From Thermaceae bacterium (GTDB lineage Bacteria > Deinococcota > Deinococci > Deinococcales > Marinithermaceae): a stretch of 5,824 nucleotides of DNA. The translations under genes and the position numbers were made by a program. Below are positions 4,530 to 5,824 of the stretch, in pieces. The notes under the pieces were generated by a model. It saw only the letters and a program-made list of their open reading frames with translations, did not search any database and was not told the origin of the DNA. Position 1 is the first letter of the stretch; every line of letters starts with the position of its first letter. The stretch is from positions 1 to 5,824 of the forward strand of contig WFXV01000090.1 of NCBI GenBank assembly GCA_015490435.1, given 5' to 3'.

Positions 4530-5824
4530 TCGAGGATGGCGAACCCGAGCGCTTGGGCCCGCTCGACGAAGTACTGGATGTTCTCGCTCTTCGTCTCGCC
4601 GCCGAGGCTTTTCCGCTCGAAGGCTTCCTCGGCGGCGAGGATCATGGTCTCGGCGAGGCAGGCGGGGACCAGGTCGGGGCCGCCGAAGTGGAGGTCGAGG
4701 GTGCTCTTTGCCTCGCCCGGGAGCCGCACCACTCCACCCGGGATCACCCGCACCCCGGGGATCTTCCTGACCTCGGGGTGGACGTCCGGGGGCACCCCCT
4801 CGTCGTAGATCCAGGCCCCCTCCTTGACGTGTTCCGGGCGGATCACCGGCTCGGGGTCGCTGGTGGCGGTGAAGATCAGGTCGGCCTCTTTCAGCAAGGT
4901 GTAGTCGGTGGTGGCCACGACCTCGGTTCCGGCGCCCTTCCGGGCCAAGTTCTTTCGCAGGCTTTCCGCGATCTTCTCGAGCCTTTTGGGATCCCGGGCG
5001 ATCAGGATGAGCCGGCCGAAGAGCGGCGCGATCTGGCGGGCGATGCCAAAGGCTACCACCCCGGTGGCGCCCACCACCGCGGCGGTCGCTTCCTTGGGGT
5101 TCTTCCCTTCCCGCTCGAAGCGCTCGAGGATCCGGGGGATCGCCGCCCGCACCGTGCCGGCGGTGAGCGCGCCGCCGTTCGTCACCTCGATCTCGGGGAC
5201 GGCCTCCTGGACCTTCTTGCCCTTCTCGCCCACCACGCTCCAAAAGGCCCCGAGGCCGAAGACGGTGGCCCCGAGCTCGTGGGCGAGCCGGGCCCCCTGG
5301 ATCGCCCGCCGGACCGCGAGCTCGGGCTTATTCACGATCTGATGGGGCAAAAGCGGCGCCGAGATCAGGTGGCAGCGGATCTCGCGGCCGTCGGCGGTCT
5401 TCACCCCGCGGATCTCGCCCACCTTCATGGGACGGAAGTACTCGGCGAGGCGCTCGATCCAGGCCTTGGGGATGAGGCCCCGCTCGACCAGGAGGCGGAG
5501 CCAGCGGAAGCGGGGGGACTGCCAGAAGTCGGCGAGGGTGAGGGGGTGGATCATGAAGGCGCAGACCACGGTCTTCTCGTCGGGGAGCGGAAGGGGCTCC
5601 CCGAGCTTGGGCTCGGTGCCCTCGAGGATCCGTCCCAGGTTCTCCTTGTAGCGCCAGAGCGCGAGCAGGAAAAGCGCCCAGGAAAGCGCCTTGCTCCAGG
5701 GATCCAGGGGCAGGAAGCTCGTGACCAAGGCGAGGGCGAGGGCAAGGGCGAGCGCCGCCAGGGTGGCGTAGCCAGTGGCGGCGTAGACGACGAGGGCGGC
5801 GGCGAGGGGGACGAGGGCGTAGAG
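4526..5824 (-). CDS. Acyl-ACP-reductase-like (AAR/COG5322 type) NAD(P)-dependent reductase with hydrophobic N-terminal extension (5' partial)
   Basis: The C-terminal 350 residues match cyanobacterial long-chain acyl-ACP reductase (Slr0209 type), which reduces acyl-ACP to fatty aldehyde. Numbering starts at the TTG at 5728. Parallel blocks run along the whole enzyme: VVCAFMIHPLTLADF (54-68), IRCHLISAPLLPHQIV (117-132), ARLAHELGATVFGLGAFWSV (146-165), EVTNGGALTAGTV (181-193), Rossmann loop AAVVGATGVVAFGIA (216-230), LILIARDPKRL (240-250), IYDEGVPPDVHPEV (307-320), VIPGGVVRLPG (328-338) and PACLAETMILAAEEAF (355-370). Cys357 sits where AAR has its thioester-forming Cys in 'ACFAEAM'. The third Gly of the GxxGxxG loop is Ala226. 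The TTG at 5728 is probably not the true start: 32 further in-frame codons up to the window edge have no stop and encode hydrophobic sequence. With residues 12-26 this makes two or three membrane helices, which cyanobacterial AAR (about 340 residues) lacks. The substrate may be an acyl thioester, but that is inferred; another COG5322 dehydrogenase activity is possible. No partner enzyme is visible. Confidence 0.88.
   Translation of the reverse strand, partial: LYALVPLAAALVVYAATGYATLAALALALALALVTSFLPLDPWSKALSWALFLLALWRYKENLGRILEGTEPKLGEPLPLPDEKTVVCAFMIHPLTLADFWQSPRFRWLRLLVERGLIPKAWIERLAEYFRPMKVGEIRGVKTADGREIRCHLISAPLLPHQIVNKPELAVRRAIQGARLAHELGATVFGLGAFWSVVGEKGKKVQEAVPEIEVTNGGALTAGTVRAAIPRILERFEREGKNPKEATAAVVGATGVVAFGIARQIAPLFGRLILIARDPKRLEKIAESLRKNLARKGAGTEVVATTDYTLLKEADLIFTATSDPEPVIRPEHVKEGAWIYDEGVPPDVHPEVRKIPGVRVIPGGVVRLPGEAKSTLDLHFGGPDLVPACLAETMILAAEEAFERKSLGGETKSENIQYFVERAQALGFAILD
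5729..5760. repeat. Short GCGAGG-type hexamer repeat coding for alternating Leu-Ala
   Basis: On the plus strand the hexamer GGCGAG and close variants repeat about four times between 5729 and 5752. Read on the minus strand within the reductase frame this gives alternating Ala and Leu codons (ALALALALA), a low-complexity transmembrane helix. The repeat could slip during replication in 6-bp steps without breaking the frame. Confidence 0.55.

Noticed and set aside
3126..5243. A 705-residue open frame on the minus strand crossing the lipoprotein and reductase genes
   Set aside because: It is antisense to the lipoprotein gene and in another frame of the reductase gene. Its product is low-complexity, rich in Arg, Gly, Pro and His, with no domain or signal. 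This is typical of shadow frames in GC3-rich DNA, whereas both overlapped genes have clear family matches.
5726..5728. TTG as the true start of the reductase
   Set aside because: The frame is open for 32 more codons to the window edge with coherent membrane-helix coding, and no ribosome binding site precedes the TTG. A start beyond the window is more likely.

Overview
This is a GC-rich chromosomal window of about 5.8 kb with dense coding, strong G/C bias at third codon positions, very short intergenic gaps and proteins rich in Glu, Arg, Leu and Pro. These traits, with the non-lipidated secreted solute-binding protein, resemble a thermophilic Deinococcota bacterium (Thermales type). That assignment is inference from style, not from a marker gene. 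I see no tRNA, rRNA, CRISPR array, insertion sequence or phage gene.

Layout. (1) Positions 1-2607, minus strand: an ABC importer operon of the peptide/nickel/opine type, read right to left. It holds a secreted family-5 solute-binding protein (1030-2607), a DppB/OppB-type permease (67-981) and the first 24 codons of a DppC/OppC-type permease (1-74) that leaves the window. A strong GC stem-loop lies between the binding-protein gene and the first permease gene. The two permease genes overlap by 8 nt. (2) Positions 2608-2726: a 119-bp divergent intergenic region, the only real gap, with ribosome binding sites for both flanking genes and a possible -10 box for the transporter operon. (3) Positions 2727-4529, plus strand: a 600-residue lipoprotein with a long N-terminal region, a PKD/Ig-like domain and a C-terminal domain resembling the uncharacterised DUF6345 family. 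That domain has a His...Cys pattern reminiscent of caspase-fold peptidases. (4) Positions 4526-5824, minus strand: a reductase closely resembling cyanobacterial long-chain acyl-ACP reductase (AAR), with the active-site Cys context kept, preceded by an unusual hydrophobic N-terminal extension that runs out of the window. Its stop codon overlaps the lipoprotein stop in a shared CTAG.

How the genes relate. The transporter genes form one functional unit: an extracytoplasmic binding protein delivering a peptide-like solute to a two-permease channel, with ATPases expected beyond the left edge. The lipoprotein is divergent from this operon and could share its control region. If its C-terminal domain is a protease, peptide release next to peptide uptake would make sense, but nothing here proves that. 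The reductase is convergent with the lipoprotein and probably belongs to a different unit to the right.

The two items most worth following up are the possible catalytic His/Cys domain of the lipoprotein and the apparently membrane-anchored AAR-like reductase.
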